Shown here: positions 32,929 to 40,304 of the stretch, piece after piece
Layout: every line of letters begins with the position of its first letter
How positions within the stretch are numbered: the first letter of the stretch is position 1
Position numbers and translations under genes: made by a program
NCBI GenBank assembly: GCA_044375555.1
Contig: JBILML010000008.1
Location: 27,853 to 91,852, forward strand
Reading direction: 5' to 3'
From: UBA967 sp044375555
Lineage (GTDB): Bacteria; Verrucomicrobiota; Verrucomicrobiia; Chthoniobacterales; Terrimicrobiaceae
Length of the DNA: 64,000 nt
The notes under the pieces: model-generated
The model's database searches: none
The model's input: only the letters and a program-made list of their open reading frames with translations
Told to the model about the DNA's origin: nothing

Positions 32929-33843
32929 ATGCCCGTAACGGAACAGCTGGAATCCCGCTCTGCGAGAAACCCAGTAGCGGAAAATGGAACATTTTTCGCC
33001 AAGCCCGCCCATGCCATGAAGCCTCTGATCGCCACCCGGCGCGGGGCCGTCTCCCTCTTCCCGTTCATGAGCATCTTGGCCAGCCTCATTGGCATCCTAT
33101 CCCTGCTCATCGGCCTCAGCATGGCGGTGAACCAGAAAAAAGAGGGTATGACCGAGGAGGATGTCAAGCGTGCGCAGGAAGCCAAGTCGCTTGCATTCTT
33201 GCTAAAACAAAAAAAAGCCGAGCTTGATAAAAGCAAGCCCGAGCCGACCAAGAATAACCTCGATGCCCTAGAGTTGGAAAAGCTCAAGCTCCTGCTTTTA
33301 GAGCTGGAAAAGCAAAAAAACGAGCTGGATAAAGTTAAAATCTCTCCAGAAGATGAGCTTAAGACGAAAATCCAGCTTTACTCGGAAGAAAAGATAGCCA
33401 TCGAAAAAGGGCACCCGCCCATGGAGAAAAAGATCGAGGAGTTAAAAGCCAAAGTCGCTGCGCTTAAGGAAAAACCAGTTCCCAAAGAATCGGTCAAAGT
33501 CAAACCCCCTAAGATCGGTGCCAAGGCTCCTCGCAACTTGTTCTTCGTCGAATGTAATTCCACAGGCATTGTCCTCCGTGGAATGGGCGATGAGACCAAG
33601 GCCATCCCTTTTGAATCCATCAAAGCCGGCACCAGCGTGGAGTTTCACGATTATTGCATCAACGCCAAGCAATCCTCCGGCGAGGATTATGTCATTCTCT
33701 TCCTCGTCCGCAAAGGGGGGGTCCTTTCTTACAATTACGCTAACGCCCTTGCAGAACTCGATTTCAAGGTCAAAACCTCGAAACTTCCCATCCCCAACGA
33801 TGGCAAAATCGACCTCTCCGGTTTCAAATTGAAGAAACTCTAA
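32929..33843 (+). CDS. ExbD-like single-pass protein with coiled coil, partner 1
   Basis: 304 residues. A short cytoplasmic N-terminus (RRGAVSLFPFMSILASLIGI leads into the helix, about 44-62), a Lys/Glu-rich coiled coil (about 65-185) and a C-terminal periplasmic domain (about 200-304) with VILFLVRKGGVLSYNYANAL, similar to the partner 2 domain. The LFPF-type helix entry is common in planctomycete ExbD-like proteins, but the ion-carrying Asp of ExbD is not obvious here. The ATG at 33016 is an alternative start nearer the helix. It lies 24 bases after the channel gene. Confidence 0.7.
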   Translation: MPVTEQLESRSARNPVAENGTFFAKPAHAMKPLIATRRGAVSLFPFMSILASLIGILSLLIGLSMAVNQKKEGMTEEDVKRAQEAKSLAFLLKQKKAELDKSKPEPTKNNLDALELEKLKLLLLELEKQKNELDKVKISPEDELKTKIQLYSEEKIAIEKGHPPMEKKIEELKAKVAALKEKPVPKESVKVKPPKIGAKAPRNLFFVECNSTGIVLRGMGDETKAIPFESIKAGTSVEFHDYCINAKQSSGEDYVILFLVRKGGVLSYNYANALAELDFKVKTSKLPIPNDGKIDLSGFKLKKL

Positions 33844-33849
33844 AAAACC

Positions 33850-35058
33850 ATGCCCCAAAGAAGAAAAGTCGTCGAAGAGGAGTCAGGCAGTTTGGATTCC
33901 TTGATGGACGCCCTCACGAATGTCGTGGCGGTTCTGATTTTCGTTCTTCTTCTAGTGAATTGCGAGGTTTCCCAGAAGGTTGTGCAAATGATGGAGGATC
34001 TCGTGCCAGCCTCCCCGGAGGAGATTCAGAAGCTCAAGGACATGCTCAAGCAACTCGAGATCGATAAGAAAAAACTCGAAGAGCTTAAAAAACTCCCTCC
34101 TCCTCCCAAAGTTGATCTGGATAGCATCAACCAAAAAATCTCGGCATTGCAGGCGTTGATCAAAGACAAAAAATCCGCCATCGACATGAATAATAAAAAC
34201 ATCGCGGAATTACAAAAACTTCACGATGAGAAGCTAGCGGCGCGCGATGCGGAGCAAGCGAAGGCCAATGCCATGATGGAGGAGATCGCAAGTTTGGAGG
34301 CCATGCTCGATACCACCCCGGTCGCGAAAGACATCCCCGCAACGGAGATCACCATTCCTGCCACACGCCCGATCCCCGAGGGGGCAAAAGTTCATTATGC
34401 CTATATTACAGGAGACAGAGCTTATTTCGTTGATCTTCCTAAATACATGGAAGAAGTGGCTGAGATTGTGGATAAACTCAAGGATGACAAAGGCAACCAT
34501 ATAGCCACAGGGGAAAAATCCGAAGAGGAAGAGGACGAGAAGTTGTCTGCCGCAGAAAGAAGGGCCGCACGCGAAAAGGAAAAAGCCGAGGCCAAGAAGG
34601 GAAAGCCCGTAGTTTTTGATCGAGACAAAGTTTTGCCAGCCTTGAGTGAAAAACTGAAGAAAATTTTGTCTCCCGGTCTGGTCGGTAGTGTGCAATCAGC
34701 GCCTCATTGGGGTCATGCTCGTATTGATATTGGTTTTGACAAAAATGGTGGCACCCCTGTTGAGGCGCTCTCGCAGCCGACCAACGGGTTTGCTTCCGAT
34801 ATCAGCAAGCTTCGTCCACCCAATGATGTGCTTATGTTCGTGGTGGATGCCCCATCGATGTATGCCTACGCTCTGGCGAGGGAAATTGCGGAAAAAAAAG
34901 GAATACCTATCGGGTGGTCGATTGCTTTGCCTAACGAATGTGTTTCCCGCACTGACATTCCCAATTTGGCGGTCAATGTGACTGGTAAAGCTCCAGAAAA
35001 GCCTCCTGGCTGGAAACCGCCGGAGCGCGCCCGCGGCACCGGGTCCAAACTCGATTAA
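33850..35058 (+). CDS. ExbD/TolR-like single-pass protein with coiled coil, partner 2
   Basis: 402 residues. The N-terminal helix SLDSLMDALTNVVAVLIFVL aligns with the ExbD helix FIDVMLVLLIIFM, placing the Asp of LMDAL at the proton-carrying position. A long coiled coil (about 45-150), a charged middle region with a Glu/Lys-rich insertion (about 220-250) and a C-terminal domain with DVLMFVVDAPSMYAYALAREI follow. That domain resembles the end of partner 1, so the two are distant paralogues. Six bases after partner 1, so the three genes form one operon. The function of the complex is unknown. Confidence 0.75.
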   Translation: MPQRRKVVEEESGSLDSLMDALTNVVAVLIFVLLLVNCEVSQKVVQMMEDLVPASPEEIQKLKDMLKQLEIDKKKLEELKKLPPPPKVDLDSINQKISALQALIKDKKSAIDMNNKNIAELQKLHDEKLAARDAEQAKANAMMEEIASLEAMLDTTPVAKDIPATEITIPATRPIPEGAKVHYAYITGDRAYFVDLPKYMEEVAEIVDKLKDDKGNHIATGEKSEEEEDEKLSAAERRAAREKEKAEAKKGKPVVFDRDKVLPALSEKLKKILSPGLVGSVQSAPHWGHARIDIGFDKNGGTPVEALSQPTNGFASDISKLRPPNDVLMFVVDAPSMYAYALAREIAEKKGIPIGWSIALPNECVSRTDIPNLAVNVTGKAPEKPPGWKPPERARGTGSKLD

Positions 35059-35143
35059 TCCTCGCGTGAGCGACTTGGTCGGATAACTGCCCGAGTTGCG
35101 AAACGCCTCGACACTCGGCTACTGGATAGACATTTTCCAGACC

Positions 35144-35680
35144 ATGAACACAAACACCGAAATCCAGCTCTCGCGCGATTGCGATGCGGTGCAGATCCCG
35201 AGCGGCCACCCGATCACCCTGCCCGCTGGCATGGAGGTCGTCGTCACCCAATCTCTCGGCGGCACCTACACCGTGGCCACGCCCGGCGGCCTCGCCCGCA
35301 TCGACATCAAGGATGCCGACGCCCTCGGCCTCGACGCCTCCCAAGCCGCCGAAAAAATCAAAGTCGAAGGCACCACGCAAGATGCCGTGTGGAGCCAGCT
35401 CAAAACCGTGTTCGATCCCGAGATTCCCGTGAATATCGTCGATCTCGGCCTCATCTACGATTGCAGCGTGCAAGCGGCCGAAGGCAAAACCTCGGTTCTG
35501 GTGAAAATGACACTCACCGCCCCCGGTTGCGGCATGGGCCCGACGATCGCCGCCGACGCCAAAGGCAAAATCCTCGCCCTCGAAGGCATCGACGATGCCG
35601 AAGTCGAGTTGGTCTGGGACCCGCCATGGAACCAATCCATGATCACCGAAGCCGGCAAAATGAAGCTGGGCATCCTGTAG
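35144..35680 (+). CDS. sufT: SufT-like Fe-S cluster maturation protein (MIP18/DUF59 family)
   Basis: 178 residues. N-terminal part (1-75) is the SufT-specific beta-rich region (IPSGHPITLPAGMEVVVTQS), and about 80-178 the MIP18/DUF59 domain with TVFDPEIPVNIVDLGLIYDC, the conserved Cys in LTAPGCGMGP, and VWDPPWNQSMI. SufT helps mature iron-sulfur proteins, notably lipoate synthase in some bacteria; lipA lies 6 kb away. It is not in a suf operon here. The ATG at 35144 was chosen because the extra upstream residues have no family resemblance. Confidence 0.9.
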   Translation: MNTNTEIQLSRDCDAVQIPSGHPITLPAGMEVVVTQSLGGTYTVATPGGLARIDIKDADALGLDASQAAEKIKVEGTTQDAVWSQLKTVFDPEIPVNIVDLGLIYDCSVQAAEGKTSVLVKMTLTAPGCGMGPTIAADAKGKILALEGIDDAEVELVWDPPWNQSMITEAGKMKLGIL

Positions 35681-35700
35681 CGCCCCTTTAAAAAAACTTG

Positions 35701-35736
35701 CCATGCCTGCACTCTTGTAGTTGAGTGCAGGCATGG
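35701..35736. promoter_or_regulatory. Perfect 14-bp inverted repeat, likely toxin-antitoxin operator
   Basis: CCATGCCTGCACTC (35701-35714) and GAGTGCAGGCATGG (35723-35736) are exact inverted arms separated by eight bases. The right arm contains the ATG (35733-35735) of the antitoxin gene. FitA/VapB-type ribbon-helix-helix antitoxins bind inverted repeats at this position to repress their own operon, so autoregulation is the natural reading; an RNA hairpin hiding the start codon is the alternative. Confidence 0.8.
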
Positions 35737-35999
35737 AAAAGAAACCAACAGTTCAATACACGGTCCGGGATGTTCCGGAGGAAGTGGATGGCCTTTTGCG
35801 GGAAAGCGCCGCCTTGGAGGGGGTGAGCCTCAACCAAGCCACATTGCGAGCCTTGGAGCGGGGACTTGGGGCCGAGCGTCAACCCGTCCGCTACCGGACT
35901 CTGCGCCAAATGATCGCCCAGACTCCCGAAGTTTCCACCAAAGCGTGGCAAGCCGCACTCGAGGAACAAGACCAGACGAATCCCGAGGATTGGAAGTGA
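35733..35999 (+). CDS. FitA/VapB-like ribbon-helix-helix antitoxin
   Basis: 88 residues. YTVRDVPEEVDGLLRESAAL followed by GVSLNQATLRALERGLG is the strand-helix-helix of FitA-type antitoxins; the C-terminal third would wrap the toxin. Its start codon is inside the perfect inverted repeat, and its stop overlaps the GTG of the toxin gene (GTGA at 35996-35999), the usual coupled antitoxin-toxin order. A TTG four codons upstream is possible but would move the start out of the repeat arm. Confidence 0.85.
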   Translation: MEKKPTVQYTVRDVPEEVDGLLRESAALEGVSLNQATLRALERGLGAERQPVRYRTLRQMIAQTPEVSTKAWQAALEEQDQTNPEDWK

Positions 36000-36382
36000 G
36001 GATCCTCATCGATTCCAACCGCTTCATCGACTTCTGCGCAGGGGTGCCGGAGGTCGTTGAAGTTTTCGAACAAGCCGCCTTGCTCGTCGTGCCGTTCATC
36101 GTATTGGCAGAAATCCGCGTCGGCGCGGAGTCGATCAAGCGCGGCGAAGCCCAAGTGCGGACCCTCGCGGAACTCCTCCAGCAACCCGGTGTGCGGGTCG
36201 CCCACAGCAGCGACACCACGACCCACCACTACGCCACCCTTTACGCCCGCTTAAAAAAAGCCGGCACGCCGATCCCCACGAATGACCTCTGGATCGCCGC
36301 TCTCGCCATCGAGCACTCTCTCGTCCTCTATTCGCGCGACGCCCATTTCGACAGAATTCCCAGCCTCCCCAGGTTGGAGTAG
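35996..36382 (+). CDS. vapC: PIN-domain toxin (FitB/VapC-like)
   Basis: 128 residues. Ribonuclease toxin of the PIN fold. All four acidic positions are present: Asp in RILIDSNRFIDF near the start, Glu in PFIVLAEIRVGA, Asp in NDLWIAALAIE, and Asp in YSRDAHFDRIPSL at the end. So, unlike the remnant at 27706, it looks active. Translation starts at a GTG overlapping the antitoxin stop. Substrate RNA (often initiator tRNA or rRNA for VapC) cannot be told. Confidence 0.88.
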   Translation: MRILIDSNRFIDFCAGVPEVVEVFEQAALLVVPFIVLAEIRVGAESIKRGEAQVRTLAELLQQPGVRVAHSSDTTTHHYATLYARLKKAGTPIPTNDLWIAALAIEHSLVLYSRDAHFDRIPSLPRLE

Positions 36383-36409
36383 GGGGTTTTCTCCCCCGCC
36401 ATCCCGCAC

Positions 36410-37077
36410 GGAATCAAAACTCAGGATCCCAAATCCCGTTCGTAGCGGAACCCGGAACGGGTTTCGAAAGGCAAACCGCGTCCCCATCCAAAAGTTGGAG
36501 GGCGACGCTCCGTCGGCACCGGAGAAAGGGTTTGAGAGCAAAAAACCATGGCGCTCTTCGAGTCCAAAACGAGTGAATACGCGGGACTGACCCCGGCTGA
36601 CCCCGCGGGACTGACCCCGCGCCCGCCACGTTCGTAGCGGAACCCGGAACGGGTTTCGAAAGGCAAACCGCGCCCGCCACAAAAGTTGGAGGGCGACGCT
36701 CCGTCGGCGCCGGGGAAAGGGTTTGAGAGCAAAAATCCACGGCGCCCTTCGAGTCCAAAACATGTGAATACGCGGGACTGACCCCGCGCCCGAAAGGCAG
36801 ACCGCGTCCCCATCCAAAAGTTGGAGGGCGACGCTCCGTCGGCGCCGGGGCAAGGGTTTGAGAGCAAAAATCCATGGCGCTCTTCGAGTCCAAAAAGAGT
36901 GAATACGCGGGACTGACCCCGCGCCCGCGCCCGGAATCAAAACTCAGGATCCCAAATCCCGTTCGTAGCGGAACCCGGAACGGGTTTCGAAAGGCAGACC
37001 GCTTTCCCATCCAAAAGTTGGAGGGCGACGCTCCGTCGGCGCCGGAGAAAGGGTTTGAGAGCAAAAAACCATGGCGC
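36410..37077. repeat. Four-unit intergenic repeat array with open reading frame bias
   Basis: The 794 bases between the toxin and kup contain four related units starting near 36410, 36630, 36793 and 36933. Shared blocks are GGAATCAAAACTCAGGATCC (units 1 and 4), the inverted pair CCCGTTC...GAACGGG, AAAAGTTGGAGGGCGACGCT, CCGTCGGCgCCGG, GGGTTTGAGAGCAAAAA and GGGACTGACCCCG. Units differ by loss of the first blocks (unit 3 is the shortest) and by internal duplications. Frames stay open on the minus strand over several units (repeated RGVSPAYS-type peptides), but there is no plausible start or ribosome site. It probably belongs to a dispersed intergenic repeat family of this genome. Confidence 0.85.
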
Positions 37078-37176
37078 GGGAGGAGTGATGTCACTCAGTG
37101 CATCCTGAAAACAACTCCGAGGATTTGGCTGACGAGGGCTTTTCGACGGTCGGAGGGTGTGCTTGGATCGCCGCTC

Positions 37177-39066
37177 ATGCGGTTGGAATCAACTAAAAAC
37201 GCGGGCGGTGCGGGGATGGCGCTTTTGGCGCTGGGGGTGGTTTTTGGCGATATCGGAACGAGCCCGCTTTATGCGTTTCAGACGGCGGTGGCTTTGACCG
37301 GGGCGACGGATGCGACCGGGGTGGCGTCGCTGATTGTGTGGACGCTCTTTCTTGTCGTGGCGGTGAAATATGTGCTGCTGGTGATGCGGGCGGATTACAA
37401 CGGGGAGGGTGGGATTTTTGCGCTGATGGCGTTGGCGTTCGGCGGCAAGCCTTCGGCGGCGATGGATCGGGGGTTTCTGGCGTTGCTGATGATTTTCGGG
37501 GCGGCGTTGCTTTTTGGTGACGGCGCGATCACGCCGGCGGTGTCGGTGCTGAGTGCGGTGGAGGGGTTGGCGACTGTGAATGCGGCATGGGCGAGTTATT
37601 CGCTTCCGGTGAGCGTGGCGATTTTAGTGGCGTTGTTTTTTTCACAAAGATTCGGGGTGGCGCGGTTGGGCGGGCTTTTTGGGCCGGTGATGGTTGTGTG
37701 GTTTGCGGTGTTGGCGGCGCTCGGGGCGTGGCAGATTTTTTTGGAGCCTGGGGTGCTCGAGGCGTTCAATCCCGCGCTGGCGGCGGAGTTGTTGGCGCGC
37801 GGGGGTTGGGGGGCTTGGGCGTTGGTGGGTGCGGTCGTGCTGGCGGTGACGGGGGCCGAGGCGCTCTATGCGGATCTGGGGCATTTCGGCCGGGGGCCGA
37901 TTGTGCGGGCGTGGAAATGGGTGGTCTTTCCATCGCTCGTGCTGAACTACCTCGGCCAGGCAGCGCTGGTGCGGCGATTGCCCGAGGTGGCGTTGGACAC
38001 GAATTTGTTTTTCCTGCTTTTGCCCGATCCACATTGGCGCGGGGCGCTCGTGATTTTGGCGACGCTGGCGACGGTGATCGCCTCGCAGGCGTTGATCAGC
38101 GGGGTGTTCTCGCTCGCGAGTCAGGCGATGGATTTGGGGTATCTGCCGAGGCTATATGTGAAACACACGGACGCCGAATCGCGCGGTCAGGTTTACATTC
38201 CGGTCGTGAATGCTGTGCTGGCGGCATTGTGCATTTTGCTGGTGCTGGGATTTCGGACGAGTGATGCGCTGGCGGGAGCTTATGGTATCGCGGTGACCGG
38301 GGCGATGGCTTCGACCTCGGTGGCATTCGCGTATGTGATGGTGCGGTGTCGCGGGCTGGCGCCTTGGAAGGGTGCGTTTTTGCTGGTGGCGTTGCTGTGT
38401 CTGGATTTGCCGCTCTTTGGCGCGTGCCTGACGAAACTCGCGGACGGCGGCGTGGTGCCACTGCTGATCGCCGCCGGGGTGGGGATGGTGATGCTGACTT
38501 GGCGAAAAGGGCGGGACTTGGTGCGGCGCTCGCTGAACGAGCGTGGAGCCTCGCTGGCGCGGTTGGAGCAGGTCGTGGGAGATCATGGAACGGGCCGGAT
38601 TCCGGGCGCACAGGTTTTTGTTTTAAGGCAATCAGATCCGGACTACGCGGCGGCGCGGGTGTTGGAGCAATTCCGGCGAATACATGTGCTGCCCGAGAAT
38701 ATCGCGATTCTTTTGCTGAACTCCGCGTGGGGAAAAGCATTCGCGAAGGCTGACAATATCGAGGTGCGGCGGTTGGCGGGCGGGCTGAGTGTGATCACGG
38801 CGGACCACGGCTACATGCGCGAGCCGGATGTGCCGTTGATCCTGCGGCGGGCGATCGCCGAGAGCGGGCTGGAGCTCGAGGAGAGCCGGGTTTTCTACAT
38901 TCTCGCGCAGGAGTTGATCCTGACTTGTCCGAGGCGCGTGATGCGGCGCTGGGAGCGGGTGCTTTTTGGATTCCTCGCCCGGAACACGCTTCCCGGGCCG
39001 GACTACCTCGCGATCCCGACCGAGCGGCTGGTTGTTTACAACTGGATGCTGCGTCTCCAGGGCTGA
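37177..39066 (+). CDS. kup: Kup-family potassium transporter
   Basis: 629 residues, about twelve transmembrane helices and a C-terminal cytoplasmic domain. K+ uptake with protons. Signature segments are LGVVFGDIGTSPLYAFQTAV near the start, NGEGGIFALMAL, GAALLFGDGAITPAVSVLSA and TGAEALYADLGHFG, all canonical for Kup. The ATG at 37177 was chosen because the frame further upstream runs through the repeat array. It is unlinked to its neighbours; the next gene follows 51 bases later. Confidence 0.95.
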   Translation: MRLESTKNAGGAGMALLALGVVFGDIGTSPLYAFQTAVALTGATDATGVASLIVWTLFLVVAVKYVLLVMRADYNGEGGIFALMALAFGGKPSAAMDRGFLALLMIFGAALLFGDGAITPAVSVLSAVEGLATVNAAWASYSLPVSVAILVALFFSQRFGVARLGGLFGPVMVVWFAVLAALGAWQIFLEPGVLEAFNPALAAELLARGGWGAWALVGAVVLAVTGAEALYADLGHFGRGPIVRAWKWVVFPSLVLNYLGQAALVRRLPEVALDTNLFFLLLPDPHWRGALVILATLATVIASQALISGVFSLASQAMDLGYLPRLYVKHTDAESRGQVYIPVVNAVLAALCILLVLGFRTSDALAGAYGIAVTGAMASTSVAFAYVMVRCRGLAPWKGAFLLVALLCLDLPLFGACLTKLADGGVVPLLIAAGVGMVMLTWRKGRDLVRRSLNERGASLARLEQVVGDHGTGRIPGAQVFVLRQSDPDYAAARVLEQFRRIHVLPENIAILLLNSAWGKAFAKADNIEVRRLAGGLSVITADHGYMREPDVPLILRRAIAESGLELEESRVFYILAQELILTCPRRVMRRWERVLFGFLARNTLPGPDYLAIPTERLVVYNWMLRLQG

Positions 39067-39117
39067 TTAGAAGCAGGGGCTTGTGGCCTTGGCGGGGTGG
39101 GGTAGGTTGCGCGGCGA

Positions 39118-40302
39118 ATGGGTAAGCGCGTTTTGATTTTGTCGGCCTCGGTTGGTTCGGGCCATGTGAAGGCCGCTGATGCCTTGGCTCGTGCGATGCG
39201 CGAGCGATCCGATGTGGAAGAGGTGCTGTGTGACGATTCGCTCGATCACACGAATATCCTGCACAAGCAGTTCTACTCGACGCTCTACAAAAAACTCTCC
39301 GAGATGCTGCCGGAATTTCTCGGCTGGTGGTATGAGACGAGCGATGACCCGTGGGTCGCGGACAAAAGCCGCCTCGCGATCGATCTCCCCCAAGCGCTCC
39401 CGCTGATCAGCCTGGTGAAGGAATTTCGGCCCGATGTGATCCTCTGCACCCATTTCATGCCAGCGGGGGTGATTTCCTGGCTCATCGCGAATGGAAAATT
39501 GGAGGCGCGTCTCGGCGTGGTGGTCACGGATTTTCACTTCCATGCCTTTTGGATCACGCGGGCTTTCAACTGGTATTTCGTGGCTCAGGAAGATGACAAA
39601 ATTCACATGGAGGCGCTCGGCCTGCCTGGCGACCGCATCATGATCACGGGAATTCCCGTCGAGCCCGAATTCGCGCTACCGGTGAATGCCGACGCCGTGT
39701 TGCGGCGGCATGGATTGCAAGTGGGGCGCCCGACTTTTTTGGTGGTCGGAGGCGCACTGGGCCTGAGTCCGGCGACGGCGGTCGTCCGTCAGCTCCTGAA
39801 TCTCGATCGGGATTTTCAGGCGGTGATTGTGTGCGGTCGCAACGAGGAAATGCAGGACGACATCGTGCAACTCGTCAAATCCCGGCCGGGGGACTTCCGC
39901 GTGCTTGGCTACACGGCGGAAATCTCAGAACTCATGGCGGCCTCCACGATGATTCTCACGAAACCCGGCGGAATGACGACCGCCGAGGCTTTGGCGCGGG
40001 GCCTGCCCATGATGATTCTCGACCCGATCGGAGGACAGGAAGAGCGAAACTCCGATGTGCTCCTCGAGGCCGGAGCGGCCGTGAAGTGCACCGAGGTGAC
40101 GCTGGTCGCCCACAAACTTCGCCGTCTGCTGGATGATCCTCCCCGCCTCGAGCGGATGCGGGAGGCGGCACGCCAACTGGGCCGCCCGAATGCTGCCCGG
40201 GACATCGCGCGAATCACCCTGGAGGAGCCTGAGAAGCGACCGGTCATCATTTCCAAGCTTCGCGAGAAAGTCCTCCGCAAGCGAATCGCCGAGGGAACCT
40301 AA
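39118..40302 (+). CDS. MGDG synthase/UgtP-like glycolipid glycosyltransferase
   Basis: 394 residues. GT28/GT-B fold. The N-terminal half has the monogalactosyldiacylglycerol synthase-type opening ILSASVGSGHVKAADAL and TDFHFHAFW, with lipid-acceptor helices in between; the C-terminal half has LVVGGALGLSP, the GYTAEISELMAASTMILTKPGG-like donor site (GYTAEISELMAASTM, then TKPGGMTTAEALARG) of MurG/UgtP enzymes. It should transfer a hexose to diacylglycerol or a related lipid at the inner membrane. Only two bases separate its stop from the start of the GH1 gene, so the two are cotranscribed and probably cooperate. Confidence 0.85.
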   Translation: MGKRVLILSASVGSGHVKAADALARAMRERSDVEEVLCDDSLDHTNILHKQFYSTLYKKLSEMLPEFLGWWYETSDDPWVADKSRLAIDLPQALPLISLVKEFRPDVILCTHFMPAGVISWLIANGKLEARLGVVVTDFHFHAFWITRAFNWYFVAQEDDKIHMEALGLPGDRIMITGIPVEPEFALPVNADAVLRRHGLQVGRPTFLVVGGALGLSPATAVVRQLLNLDRDFQAVIVCGRNEEMQDDIVQLVKSRPGDFRVLGYTAEISELMAASTMILTKPGGMTTAEALARGLPMMILDPIGGQEERNSDVLLEAGAAVKCTEVTLVAHKLRRLLDDPPRLERMREAARQLGRPNAARDIARITLEEPEKRPVIISKLREKVLRKRIAEGT

Positions 40303-40304
40303 GC

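Noticed and set aside
31552..35058. Zorya defence system
   Set aside because: The channel tail is ZorA-like, but there is no OmpA-like peptidoglycan-binding ZorB domain and no helicase or nuclease genes adjacent.
36251..37094. Minus-strand repeat-protein gene in the second repeat array
   Set aside because: No ribosome site, overlapping alternative frames are equally open, and units show indels; more likely non-coding repeats.
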